From assembly GCA_013115125.1 (NCBI GenBank), contig JABANN010000074.1:1-64000 (forward strand): a DNA stretch of 64,000 nt. The letters are read 5' to 3'. The notes below the pieces were generated by a model, which worked only from the letters and a program-made list of their open reading frames with translations, was not told where the DNA came from and made no database searches. The stretch's first letter is position 1. Every line of letters begins with the position of its first letter. Shown here one piece after another: positions 39,778-50,097 of the stretch. The stretch is from Perkinsus olseni (taxonomy: Eukaryota > Perkinsozoa > Perkinsida). A program made the position numbers and the translations under genes.

Positions 39778-39978
39778 TCAGACTATTGAGGGGCATTCAC
39801 ACCGGCACCCTTGCCAAGTATCCAACACGCATGAGCAGGGATCAACGCAGTCGTCACAGAGAGAGAATGCTGAGCACATACCACCTTTCAACGCACGTCG
39901 ACGCACTTGTAACTTCATAGCAGGCGATAACAGGACCGACAAGAAGATACCAATGAAGAAGAGATAGACCTTAGCCAT
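39778..39978 (-). CDS. small secreted cysteine-rich protein, paralogue 1
   Basis: 66 residues starting MAKVYLFFIGIFLSVLLSPA, a clear signal peptide. A basic step QVRRRAL follows, then a cysteine-dense C-terminus with pattern C-x5-C-x2-C-x3-C-x-C-x7-C-x-C-x-C-P. The Met chosen is the one that begins the hydrophobic core; an upstream Met adds 21 residues without signal character. Paralogues lie at 44826-45005 and 47701-47895. Eight cysteines in about 30 residues suggest a disulfide-knotted or metal-binding secreted peptide. No named family matches; function unknown. RR before the domain could be a processing site. Confidence 0.65.
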   Translation of the reverse strand: MAKVYLFFIGIFLSVLLSPAMKLQVRRRALKGGMCSAFSLCDDCVDPCSCVLDTWQGCRCECPSIV

Positions 39979-40493
39979 ACTCGAAAGCAGCTGAGATGGT
40001 GATATCAAATAGTCGTACTCGGCAAGTGGAAATACGAACACCGTCGCTACTTCCTAGTTCCTCAGTTAGGGTGAATACTGCCCTTCGTGTGTTTCGATGA
40101 GATTGAAGTTCGACGAGGCGTCGCCTCGTCGTGTTAGACGTCCCCACGCTTCGTCCACTCTGCCGAATGAAATAACGTGCCGGACCCTGCGCAGAGCTAG
40201 ATTCTGTTGGCCGTTGTAGGAGTGGTGATTTGTCTGTTTGTCTCATGTAGAGGAATACTCAGTTGTAGCAGAAATATGGTTACCGGTTAACGTGTGGAGG
40301 TATACAGTGTCGCGGGGACAGGACATTCCAGGGCTAGTACGCTAACCACTCTGCAGGTCCTGGGTTTTATGGCGATGAGAATGGAATGATGGTTTCTCGG
40401 ACGGTGGTTGGCCTTTTCTCCGAAATTTGTGAGTGAATGCGACTCGATGGCTTAGGCCATCCCATGCAAATACACAGCAACCGTCATTTGATA

Positions 40494-40557
40494 GCATGGC
40501 GCCTTTTGATGGTGACACCATCAAAAGGCGCCATGCGAACACCATCATGGTGTTCGC
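40494..40557. repeat. two back-to-back perfect palindromes
   Basis: The first (40494-40536) has 21-bp arms with a single A between them; the second (40535-40557) has 11-bp arms with a single C. Modules B and C have only a short version of this sequence at the matching place, so the palindromes are an addition in module A. Confidence 0.92.
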
Positions 40558-40929
40558 TCCTGTCTCTTCTTACGACAAATGAGGGCTCTGTCGCAATCGT
40601 CGAATTTCAGTCATTTGAGAAGAATCTTCCGATAGACACGATCCTTGAACTGTGAGTGCTTCACTCAACCCAAGCTTAGATACCGAGGCGGTCGAATGAT
40701 TTCTTGGGGAACCATGGTGTCGAGACGAACTATTGAGCACCACGGTGGATGATAGTAGCCCGGCTCCGCTGTCTCGTGGATATCTATACTGTGGCCCCTA
40801 ATGGACTGGCTCCCACTCGTGTCTGGCAGCTGCAGTCGTGCTCCTGGAGGACAGAGTATCACGATGCGGAGGAGCGAGTGGCTCTCCATCACAGAGCCGG
40901 CTAAGTCCGTCGAGCATTCCGCGTGCGAC

Positions 40930-41640
40930 AAAAATGATCAACTGGTTCGCTCTTACGCGACTTCGCGTCGCTCAAAAAGGACCCCATCGACGCTTGGCAT
41001 GTCCTCACAAGCAGGACCCGTCCAAGATTCGCTGCACAAGATGTGCAGCCTTCGGGCACGAGAGGCAGTCCTGCCCCGCCCAGGCCATCACCGGTCCGGT
41101 ACAGAAATGTGCCAATTGCTTGGACCACAACGCATCGCTCACGGGCACGGGTGGCCGCCGCAAGGTCGATCACGAGTGCACTGATAGCGCTTGCGAGAGC
41201 CTGACCGCATTCGCGAAACGGCAATGCCATTGCCGCAATGGGAAAGGACGGACTTCGGGTGTGCTACCTCATTGTAATGGTGAGCGTTTACCAGCACAAC
41301 CAAGGTCATCGGCCGGTGGCACTGGATCTTCTCCACCACCGGCTGCGTAGTACTCTCGTAGATTTTATCTGCCTCCAGGAGCCTAGCTCCTCCACGCGTA
41401 AGCTCACTGGTTTAACCAGTCTGGTTACCAGTACCTCGGCCTACGTCGAGATGAAGGTTTTATCTAAACGTGGTACTATGTGCCACACGGTTTTCGCGTC
41501 CCGCGACCTTGCTGTAGTCAAGGGGCGCAGCTATGGTGTCGCGTCGCTGTACCTCCACGGCTCCGACATGCCAAGGAGGGAGGCGGCGATGACGGAGGTC
41601 GAGGAGGTCATGGAAATTCCATGATGGAATCATGACCCCC
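40930..41640 (+). mobile_element. LINE fragment: zinc knuckles and endonuclease start
   Basis: Frames give zinc-knuckle text IRCTRCAAFGHERQSCP and a second C-x2-C...H...C unit, typical of the ORF1/Gag-like protein of non-LTR elements. QHNQGHRPVALDLLHHRLRS with FICLQEPSSS follows, the N-terminal strand and catalytic Glu region of an APE-type LINE endonuclease. Only the 5' part is present; no reverse transcriptase was found. The fragment starts inside or at the edge of repeat module A. Confidence 0.7.
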
Positions 41641-41845
41641 TACTATCCCACTCTACATCTGCTCTGGTGCGAATGCGTGGCACGTAGGGTGGGGCTCGGT
41701 CTACACCGCTGTCAACCAGCATAGACATGCATGGCAGCGCTGGCTCTCTTGTCTGACCACCACTTGCACAGTGACAGACGGCCAGCTTCAATCTGATATC
41801 GCCGAAGAGTCCTCAAACTGATTTCCGTCTCCGCAGATACTTCCC

Positions 41846-42590
41846 TCATGGAGGCACCCTTGGCTGCCAGCTCATCGGCCGGTTCGTCGACACTGATGGA
41901 GCTGTGCCCCGGTACCCATCAAAGGGATACCCTACCAGGGATTTCGGACAAGGACAGATAGATCTGTCTCGCCTTATCCCACCGGGCCGTGGATGCTCGG
42001 GACGACAGGATCTTAAGTACCGCCTGAGAGTCCGTGAAGATCTCCCAGGCCTCGTCACCCGCTGTCGAGACAATCCAGCGGACTGCTTCCAGAATTCCAA
42101 GGAGTTCGCAATCCGTAATAGTAGCGTAGGGGGAGAGCTTCCAGAAATTGGAGTAGACCTCTACGGCCTCACGATAAACGACCAAAGCAGCGCCGGTCTT
42201 GACGTCCTTGACTACCGAGCCATCCGCGAAGATGGCATTCTACTCTATCAGGGGGACCACTACGCGTAGCCAGGTTCTCATCATCCCCATGAAGCGCGAT
42301 AGGCCGCGGAGAGAGAGTGCCTATTATCGTGAGGATTGGAAGTTTGTGTATCGGTAGTTTCCTGTCAATAATTGACAATAATTGGCAATTATTAATTGCA
42401 TAATTATTATGCGAGGCTTTTTGTTGACGTATGAACCAGCCTGGTGCGAACTCTTGCCATTGGGCAGGACGCCCTACTAGAACTCGGTAACTACGTCTCA
42501 GACGGGGCTCGCTCAAACTTTGAGCCTCAAAGCTGATTTTCATCCTCTTCCCTCGGAGAACGAATGGGTTTTTCAAGTCAATTAATGCAG
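41846..42590 (-). mobile_element. LINE fragment: RNase H domain
   Basis: Minus-strand frame reads FADGSVVKDVKTGAALVVYR, ATITDCELLGILEAVRWIVS, WEIFTDSQAVLKILSS and LQWVPGH, the D-E-D catalytic residues and W-x-P-G-H end of an RNase H domain of I/ingi-type LINEs. It faces the opposite way to the endonuclease fragment at 40930-41640, so it is a separate insertion or an inverted piece. Confidence 0.8.
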
Positions 42591-42641
42591 GATTCGTCCT
42601 ACCCGTGCCCTACCTAGGTGCGCCATCACCGTCCTCATCTC

Positions 42642-42694
42642 CTCTCAGTCCCCACAGTCAGAGGTCAATCATCTCTGACTGTGGGGACTGAGAG
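42642..42694. repeat. 22-bp perfect inverted repeat with 9-nt loop
   Basis: Arms at 42642-42663 and 42673-42694 are exact reverse complements. No coding sequence overlaps it. It could be a small foldback element or a recombination scar next to the LINE fragment. Confidence 0.92.
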
Positions 42695-42699
42695 ATTAC

Positions 42700-44800
42700 C
42701 TCAGCCTGAGGTCCTCAGGTCATCTAAAAACATGAACATCAGCTAACATAGTGCTAACATGGTGATCACACCTGGGTGGACCCGGATGTCTACGCCGTCC
42801 CTGCCGCGAATTTTCGCAAAATTGCATCATTATTATTCTGAAGGAACGGAGCCTGTTCGCTCAAGAGATCAACCCACGGCTCTCCTTTACCGTATCCCTC
42901 AGCAGGAGTATTCTCAGTGCAGCGGAGTAAGCCATCGCAGCCTGCCTGTTGGGGGGCGGCCGAAATATCTGACGAGTGCTTCGACCAAGCCGGCAAATGG
43001 ATAAAATGCATCAAACTCCCTTCGGAGGTAATTCCGGCGGAATTATTCCGCTACATCTCCCCATTGTCCGCCTTCAAGCCCTATAGGTTGTGAGCCCTGA
43101 GTGCCTGCTACAGTGTCGAACATGGGCCCAGTGACACTGGGCCAGTGTGATGCACTGCCATGGAGCGTCATTCCGGGGACACTCCGGAGAGATGCCCCCA
43201 TGCAATGACCGAATCGGCTGGATTGATTTCAATGTGAACCCCTGATCTTTCGTGTTCTCCTGAAACCGTTCCATACAAGGGCGACAGAACGTTGGCAAAG
43301 TTCAACCCGGAGCCGTATGATACGGCATTGGGTTGAACCGTTCAACTTGAACGTTTAGATACGGCTCGTCTCCGATTCCTCCCACGTCACCGATAGACAA
43401 TGGTATTTTCCCGGTGGAGCATGCATCGTCATGCGTAAGGGCAAGTCACCTAAGCCAGGACAACCTTGAGAAAATAATGCGGTCTGATGGAGGTGGCTAT
43501 TTTGCTCAGCTCAAATGGTTAGCAATATCACTGAAATCACTTGTATTCTGTAGGAGTCCCACATGAGACCAGTGATATCAGTCCCATAATTCTGTCCCAT
43601 AACGAAACAAAGCAGCTCCGCCCATGAAACGACGTCTACATCCAAGATGCAAAATCTACTCCGGCTATTCATCCGAGAAATCCAACCACCCTCGAGTGCA
43701 GCTCTCAGTCGGAAGTAAAAGCGCACCCTGTCTGGAGAGCCATGGCGACCGTGACCAGAGCCGGCAGTACGGACAGGATGGAGTAACCGAGCATTGCACT
43801 GCAGAGCTTGTCCGGGACAATTTGTCCCTCAGACCTGCGCAAACAGCTCAAGATCGATTCTCGTCTCGCTCGGTTCTTGTCGGAAGTTTATCTTTCTCGC
43901 TCGGTCCTTTCTCGCGGCCCCGATCATGATTCTCGTTCTCGTTCTCGGTTCTCGGTCTCAGTTACTCCGGCGGGCAAACGGACGTAGATTCTGTGATTCA
44001 GACCTTCGTGAAATCAATTAGCGCAGTTAGAGAGTCCCAGTGACACATTGACAGTGTGCGGGTGCATGACCCCATCAAAATTATTGTGGTACATTCGCTC
44101 TGCTAGAACTCGCTCCGTGAAGTAATTCACACGAAACATATACCACTGCATGCGAGAACGAGATAACCCGCCATTTCTCGTCTCGTTCTCGGTTGTGAAG
44201 GAGAGCTCTCGTCTCGTTTCGGTCTCGGGTCCGAGAACGAGCGAGAACCGAGAATCTCGTTTGACCGAGTCCTGGTGCGCAGGTCTGTTGTCCCTATGTT
44301 ACAGAGCAATTGTCTCAGATTCCGCGTTCCGACTGTTCTCGAAATTCTGAGTATTTTGGAAACAGGCAGGCATTGCTGATGTCGCATCGGACGCGGACAA
44401 CGTGGGTCATGGCATGCAATCATCGCCAAAGCCTGTTAGTGCCGCACGCGGATAACTGAGGAGATCCAGCAGCCATCGGCCTTGGCTACAGCGGAGACAG
44501 GGTAGACACGAAGATACTGGCGCCGCGTTGACGCCGTCAGCCAGAGCGTCACATGCCAGTTCTGGAACATTGTCGGCCATTGGATTCCTACGGCATCGTC
44601 GATGCCGCATCGATACTGTTCATGTGCTGGGCAGCACTCGTCGTCGATGAGCCGCGTTCGCTACAACCCCCTCAACGAGTCCTCGAGGCATCTCCCTAGA
44701 GCGATTCATAAAAATCGACCGTAAGTTTCGTACTAGACATAATGAATAGCGGAAGACAGCGAAGTTGGAACGCACTAGTGCTCCTGGCAGTTCAGGTTCC
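42700..44800. other. no supportable gene; low-complexity tract
   Basis: No protein family found. At about 43860-43970 and 44150-44275 the DNA is made of degenerate TCTCGTTCTCGG-type units on both strands, so the two blocks can pair with each other. Confidence 0.45.
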
Positions 44801-44825
44801 GTTCGTCGCCGACCTTACCTCGCGA

Positions 44826-45005
44826 ATGGGCCTCCGTCTCCTGAGCATTTTCTTGATGTACCTGCTAACTGCCGCTAAGCAGCCCGACGCCCATCGCCGT
44901 GCCTTGACGGGTCTCATCTGTCCGGGCTTCTGTGATAAGTGCCCTGCTCACTGTAAATGTTATGGTCAAGTTTGCTGTGGATGCAAATGTGAGTGCCCGG
45001 AATAG
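44826..45005 (+). CDS. small secreted cysteine-rich protein, paralogue 2
   Basis: 59 residues: MGLRLLSIFLMYLLTAAKQ signal peptide, DAHRRALTG, then C-x3-C-x2-C-x3-C-x-C-x4-C-C-x-C-x-C-x-C-P. It keeps the RRAL step, the C-x2-C-x3-C core and the terminal C-x-C-E-C-P of the other two copies, although the signal peptides have diverged completely. An upstream in-frame Met at 44742 would add 28 residues. Unlike the others it is on the plus strand and no module copy is recognisable upstream. Unknown function. Confidence 0.62.
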   Translation: MGLRLLSIFLMYLLTAAKQPDAHRRALTGLICPGFCDKCPAHCKCYGQVCCGCKCECPE

Positions 45006-45552
45006 TTGTACCACACCGTCTGTCTCTAAGTCTTTAAGTATCAATCATCGTGGCTAGCGCGGCACTATCATCAAAGTACAGCTTTAATTATTCTATCGCT
45101 CATTCCCCCCACTCAACGGCAGTTGGACTGCCGGAGTTCTCCCTATTTAATGGGTGCTGGGGTTAACATGGTAACTATGACACCAAGTCGATTCTATTTC
45201 ATCGCATCACATTCATATTTTATCATCATCAAAATCTCCTTCGCCGTTTAAGCCTAACAAACACCACAGCTCTCTGAGCTGTGAGTGTTTGGTCTCGTCT
45301 GGCCCGTACAGGGTGTCTGAGAGATTGGTTTGATTCTCATAAGTCGAGAGTTTGGTTGATTAAGGAGCGTGGGTATTTGGGCCTGATACTCGGCCCGAAA
45401 CTCGTTTCGTCGGGGATGCGATGTACGTCATACAGCGCATTCACAAATATCCCCAACCCGAGTATTTAGCTGCACAAAACAGGCGATCTCATCTCGGATA
45501 TTCATCAATCGAACTTATCCCATCCAACTAGGGTACAACTTGCACAAAGCCT

Positions 45553-45972
45553 CTAATGTCCGAGAAACATATCGCCGATTTGTGCCTCCCCAACCGATAT
45601 ACACTTCACTGCATTCGTACTCAAGTCCCAACTTCTATCGAAACCCTTACATGTCATAGTTCGAAACCTAAGAAAGCTTGCCAAAAATAATCCCCGCGTG
45701 CTTCTTTGTCTTTTCTGCAATCGCTCGAGTAGCGTAAATCTTCCAACAGTCACTCTTCCAAGCCCCACTAGCCTTGATTTCCTCCTCTGATACGTTCCTT
45801 TCGCTGAGTCGGGTCGTTCCAGTGCGTCGTAAACTATGACCAGTGACTTGTTCCACATGCCATAGTTGGTACTGGTGGGGGTATTGTACTCGCAGTAGTT
45901 TCTTCCACTTCCTTGCGTAGGTCCCTTTGCATACCTCGGAGGTATTGAGATGGTGATATCCAATAGTCGCAC
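45553..45972 (-). mobile_element. tyrosine-recombinase element fossil (Crypton/DIRS-type)
   Basis: The stretch 45668-45856 encodes GHSLRRTGTTRLSERNVSEE with GAWKSDCWKIYATR, the H-x-L-R-R-x-G, G-x-W and terminal Tyr of a phage-integrase-like C-terminal catalytic domain. Only this part is recognisable and it is broken. It abuts the left edge of repeat module B. Whether it derives from a Crypton DNA transposon or a DIRS element cannot be told without its other genes. Confidence 0.72.
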
Positions 45973-47150
45973 TCAGCCAGCGAAGGTACGAACACCACTT
46001 CTACTCCCTAGCCCCTCTCAGACTGGTCGTGTAAATGCTACCTCTTCTGCTTGCGATAAGGTTGAAGTTGAAGCTCAACATCAACTGTTATTCGTCGTTT
46101 GGCTGGACGGTTCAACTGTTGAGGCAACCAGCTCAATCAAACTGAGCGAAGTGCTGCCATTTAATCGCCCGCTCCAATTTTCACGCCTCAAACGATGCTG
46201 GTATATGTTAGTTTACGTCCCATGCTATCTTCAACGTCGTTACACGCACCGTGAGGATCTGGTCCTAGTCCCTCAGCTTATGCCTAAGTGCAGAGTAGCA
46301 CGCCTCGTCACGTTGAGACGTCCCCACACTTCCTCCAATCCGCTGAATGGAATAACAGCCCTGGCCGCTGAGCTGAGCGAGATTCCATTGGCTGTTGTAG
46401 AAGTGATGATTAGTCCGTTTACCCCATTTAGAGAAATACACTGTTGTAGCGGAAATATAGTGAACAGTCAACGAAGGGAGGTATACAGTGTCGCGAGGCC
46501 GGGACATTACAGGGCTAGTACGCTAGCTACTCTGCAGGTCCTGGGTTCTCCGATGATAAGAATGGAATTTCGGAGGGTAGGTCGCCTTACCTTTGATACT
46601 TGCGACCGGATGCCACTCGAGGGCTCACGCCTTGGCTGGCGAACACACAGTAACCGTCATTCAGTAGCGTGGGGTATCTCGATGATGTTCGCTCCTGTCA
46701 CTTGTCACGACACGAAGACTCCCTCCCAATTGTCGAATTCCAGCCGTTTGAGAAGAGTCTTCTGATGGGCGTGATCCTTGAATGATGAGTGATTCACTCA
46801 ACCCGAGCTTAGATATTCAATTTCATGCCGAGGCGGTCGAATGATTTTTCGGGGAACCAATCTTTTTGTTGAGACGGACTATTGAGTACAACGGTGGAAG
46901 ATAATAGCCCGGCTCCTTCGCCTCGTGGCTATCCGAACTGCGGTCCTTCTCCAGTGGACTTGCTCCCACTCATGTCTGGCAGCTGCAGTCGTGCTCCTGG
47001 AGGACAGGATATAACGATACGGAGGAGCTCTCCGTCACAGAGCCAGCTGAAACCGTCGAGCATTCCGCGTGCGACAAAAATTATAACTGGTTCGCTGCTA
47101 CGCGGCTTCGCGTCGTTCAAAAGAGACTCCATCGATGCTGGGGATGAGTG
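45944..47150. repeat. module B of the three-copy repeat
   Basis: Matches module A from its GAGATGGTGATATC landmark rightward, including the tRNA-like string GGGCTAGTACGCTAGCTACT at 46514 and the right-end region around GTGCTCCTGGAGGACAG. Its left end, which would carry the cysteine-rich gene, is replaced by the tyrosine-recombinase remnant. It has an extra stretch at about 46100-46290 absent from A. Confidence 0.8.
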
Positions 47151-47700
47151 ACGTATTAGCCAAACCTCAAACCCGAGACCTGGGATCCGAGTTTCGACTC
47201 GGACCGGTACTATAGCTTGGTCCTGGGCCCGGCATCCCCCTGCCCTGTGACAACTCGGTATCACTTGAACAGAGTCACTGATTAAGATATGGGGGCTTCA
47301 ATACTCGATGATAATAATAGTCTACTCATCTAAAGTACTACCGGAATAAGTTAGGAGCGACCAGCGAGTTTCCCGCAGCCGATGGAGAAGCGCGGGTACT
47401 CAGCTGACCCATTGCGGGAGGGCAAGCTTTAGCTAGCACGCTCTGCGCACCGTCGTGGTTGAGGCGGAGTACGGCCGCCATAGCACTTCGAAAGATAACC
47501 ATGAGGACCGCGCAGCACGATTCGCGCTGCAGTAATCACCAAAATGGTTGAGAGAGAGCGACTAGACGATTCGATGGTCGAATAAGAACGTAGTAATGCG
47601 GTGTTGTACAGTACTCGAGCCCCGGAGGCATGAAGAGCTCGATACTCTTCCCAATGAAGCATCAGAATTGTTAAGACAGCCGTTGGGCCCAAGCCCCACA

Positions 47701-47895
47701 CTACTGGGGGCACTCACACTGGCATCCAACCCATGCCGCGAAAACGAATGAACAGGGATCATGGCAGTCATCACAGAACTCGAATCCTGAGCATACATTA
47801 TCCCAGGAGGCACGTCGGCGAGCTTCGAACTCCGCAGCAGGCGACAACACAACCGACCAGAAGATGGCAGTTAAGAATAGATAGACCTTAGCCAT
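47701..47895 (-). CDS. small secreted cysteine-rich protein, paralogue 3
   Basis: 64 residues: MAKVYLFLTAIFWSVVLSPA signal peptide, EARRRAS, then C-x5-C-x2-C-x3-C, a Phe where paralogue 1 has Cys, and C-x-C-E-C-P. The signal peptide is close to that of paralogue 1 and the same DNA module lies upstream, so these two arose by segmental duplication. Loss of one Cys leaves an odd number and could alter disulfide pairing. Confidence 0.62.
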   Translation of the reverse strand: MAKVYLFLTAIFWSVVLSPAAEFEARRRASWDNVCSGFEFCDDCHDPCSFVFAAWVGCQCECPQ

Positions 47896-48169
47896 GGTCG
47901 AAAGACCCTGAAACGGTGGAATTTGCTGATCGTCCTCGGCCTCTAAAGATGCGACCACCGCTTCTACTAGTTCCCCTCAGACTGGGAGTGGCAACCCTCC
48001 TGATGAACTGATTTTGCAATCCACTCTATGTGCCTCATTCAATGCTGGTATATGTTAGCTTAACAGGACCTTACCGGTTTTCCAATCATCGGAATCCGGT
48101 GTGTCTAACGTCGTTGAACGTAGGATTGAGAGTGATGAGATTTCGTGAGTCCGGAGTGTTGCTACGGCC

Positions 48170-48250
48170 ATGACGCTGTGACGCCGGGTGGGACCGCATG
48201 CCCGGTGGGACCGCACGCCTGTGACGCTCCATGAGACGTGACGGACAGCG
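48170..48250. repeat. GTGACGC/GGTGGGACCGCA minirepeat
   Basis: Short units GCCCGGTGGGACCGCA and TGACGC/TGACG recur several times within module C. No function seen. Confidence 0.7.
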
Positions 48251-49245
48251 TGACGTACGCAACCCGGACTCTCCTAGCTTTCATTGCTATGCTGCTCCTA
48301 CTATTCACGCCTTTCCTTTCCTCTCAGTTTTTACACCCCGGAATACTTGTCTACTTTCGTTGTAAATCTTAACAGAGCCAGTCACGGAGTGACACGTCAC
48401 GTCACATGGGACGTCCCCTGGGGACGGTCCCCACGATGTCGTTAACGTGCTGAAGGGAAAACGCCTCGGCCGCTGAGCTGACGTAGAGTTCGTTGGCTGC
48501 TGTAGCAGTGATGGTTAGTCTGCTTGCTTCACGGACTTTGTTATAGCGAAATACCGCGAACAGTCGACGAATGCAGTTAAACAGTGTCGGCAGCACTGTG
48601 TCGTACAAACGGGACATTCCTGCGCTAGTACGCTAGCTCCTCCCTCTAGGTTGTGGGTTTTCTGACAATGACGAGCAGGCTTCGGACAGTAGATTGCTTT
48701 TCCTCGGATGCTGTGGGTTATTGCAGCTCAATGGAGTACGCCGCGTAGGTCAATACACAGCACCGGTCATCTATTAGCGCCGGAGTTTTTCGATGCTGTT
48801 CGCTCCCGTCTCTCCCTGCAAGCACAAATGATGTGGAACTTGCCCGATCATCAATAGTTACAAGGGTGTCCTCCAATAGATACGCTTCTTGAATTGTGAG
48901 CGATTCTTCCTTCCCGAGCTTAGATGTTCGATTTCATGCCGAAGCGGTCGAATGATTTTTCGGGGAACCCTAACGGCCTTTCGAGCTCAACGGTGGAAGT
49001 CCATGTAAACCGGTGTTGGACTATAAACTCACACGCGCACGAAGTTTCGATTCAATACCATTGAATGTTGGAGTATTCCTCGAGGCGGTCATGTGCACTT
49101 GTGGCATGTGGTGAAGCTTTCACCGTGAAGGCCAGGGATTCTGATAGAATTTTTCCATCACGGTTGCTGAGAATTCGATGCGCGGTATGACGCCTGGCTT
49201 CGTAGGTAGGGATATTGGGGTGACCGAGAAGCTTCCTACCCCTCG

Positions 49246-49755
49246 TTGCTTTCGCACGCGCGAAGCATCCTCTATGAGGCGGCTGAAATAACCGAAGCTC
49301 GAGCCTCTGCACCTATACCACGAAATGACACGTGCGCGAATCGATCCTCCGCAGATCCCCGACGTCGCGATAGCAGTCGGCTGCTCGTCCATCGTACCAA
49401 GAATGTAGAAGCTTCGGCGAGCAACGGCGCTGACAGCCGAAGTGCAAGCGGCAACTCGACGACGCGAATCAAATTGTTTTCGAGTAAACTATTCGTGTGG
49501 GATGCGAACTCTGGCCGTGATCCTCCTCAAAGCGGTCATTTGAGTTTGGTGGTCCCGAGAACAACCGTCCTTAAGTGGCTCGTTGAATATTCTAAATTGC
49601 AATGGGCGTTCGGCGAAATCCTTCGTGGTAGTGGCAGCTCAGTGGACGTCGTGACATGGGTCCCCGTACTGGCTCGAATATACAGGACTGAGCTGCGTCG
49701 AGGAGGACTGTACTTTTGGCTCGTTTGCGAATTTGACGGTACTGGGCCACAGTAA
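49246..49755 (+). CDS. uncertain ORF
   Basis: Open frame of 169 residues with a Ser/Arg-rich first half and a more ordered end (TVLKWLVEYSKLQWAFGEIL, LARIYRTELRRGGLYFWLVC). No family recognised and no splice support. It may be chance. Confidence 0.22.
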   Translation: MLSHARSILYEAAEITEARASAPIPRNDTCANRSSADPRRRDSSRLLVHRTKNVEASASNGADSRSASGNSTTRIKLFSSKLFVWDANSGRDPPQSGHLSLVVPRTTVLKWLVEYSKLQWAFGEILRGSGSSVDVVTWVPVLARIYRTELRRGGLYFWLVCEFDGTGPQ

Positions 49756-50097
49756 TTAGGGCGTATCTCACCGCGGATGCTTTCCACTTTGCCGCAGGAT
49801 TACAGCCTCACCGTGACTGAGTAAGACCCGTCAGTCAAGAAAGCGGCATTCCTTGTTCAACGCTAGGGACCCTAGCCTAGGGTTCGAATATCGGCTAGTC
49901 CGACTGGAAGGAATCTAGCGCTAGAGAGCTCGTCTTGAAGAATACCATCACGATCGTGTCCCTTTGTATGGTGGAGAGGCGGGGGCTCACTCGGGGTGCC
50001 GGAGGAGGGTGTGCTGTGATTGTACATGATACAGGTTGATGATCGGCGTACTGTAACTGTGAATTCTCTAAGTTTATATACTCAGCATATCCAATCA

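Larger units (their letters stand above)
39745..41005. repeat. module A of a three-copy ~1.2-kb repeat
   Basis: Aligned by eye to modules B (45944-47150) and C (47650-49000). Shared landmarks are GAGATGGTGATATC, AGACGTCCCCAC, GAGGTATACAGTGTCGCG, GGGCTAGTACGCTA with CTCTGCAGGTCCTGGGTT, CGGTCGAATGATTT and GGGGAACC. Modules A and C begin with a cysteine-rich protein gene; B lacks it. A and B share a right end of about 350 bp not seen in C. Copies differ at many sites, so the duplications are not recent. Confidence 0.8.
47650..49000. repeat. module C of the three-copy repeat
   Basis: Matches module A from ATGAAGCATCAGAA through the cysteine-rich gene, and later landmarks including GCTAGTACGCTAGCTCCT near 48625. 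It has an insert of about 250 bp at 48120-48370, part of which is a tandem minirepeat. Confidence 0.78.

Noticed and set aside
49866-49895. CCTAGGGTTCGAATATCGG as a T-arm
   Set aside because: Intergenic, with no GGTCYC leader, no stem pairing and no proven splice sites; one such B-box half is expected by chance.
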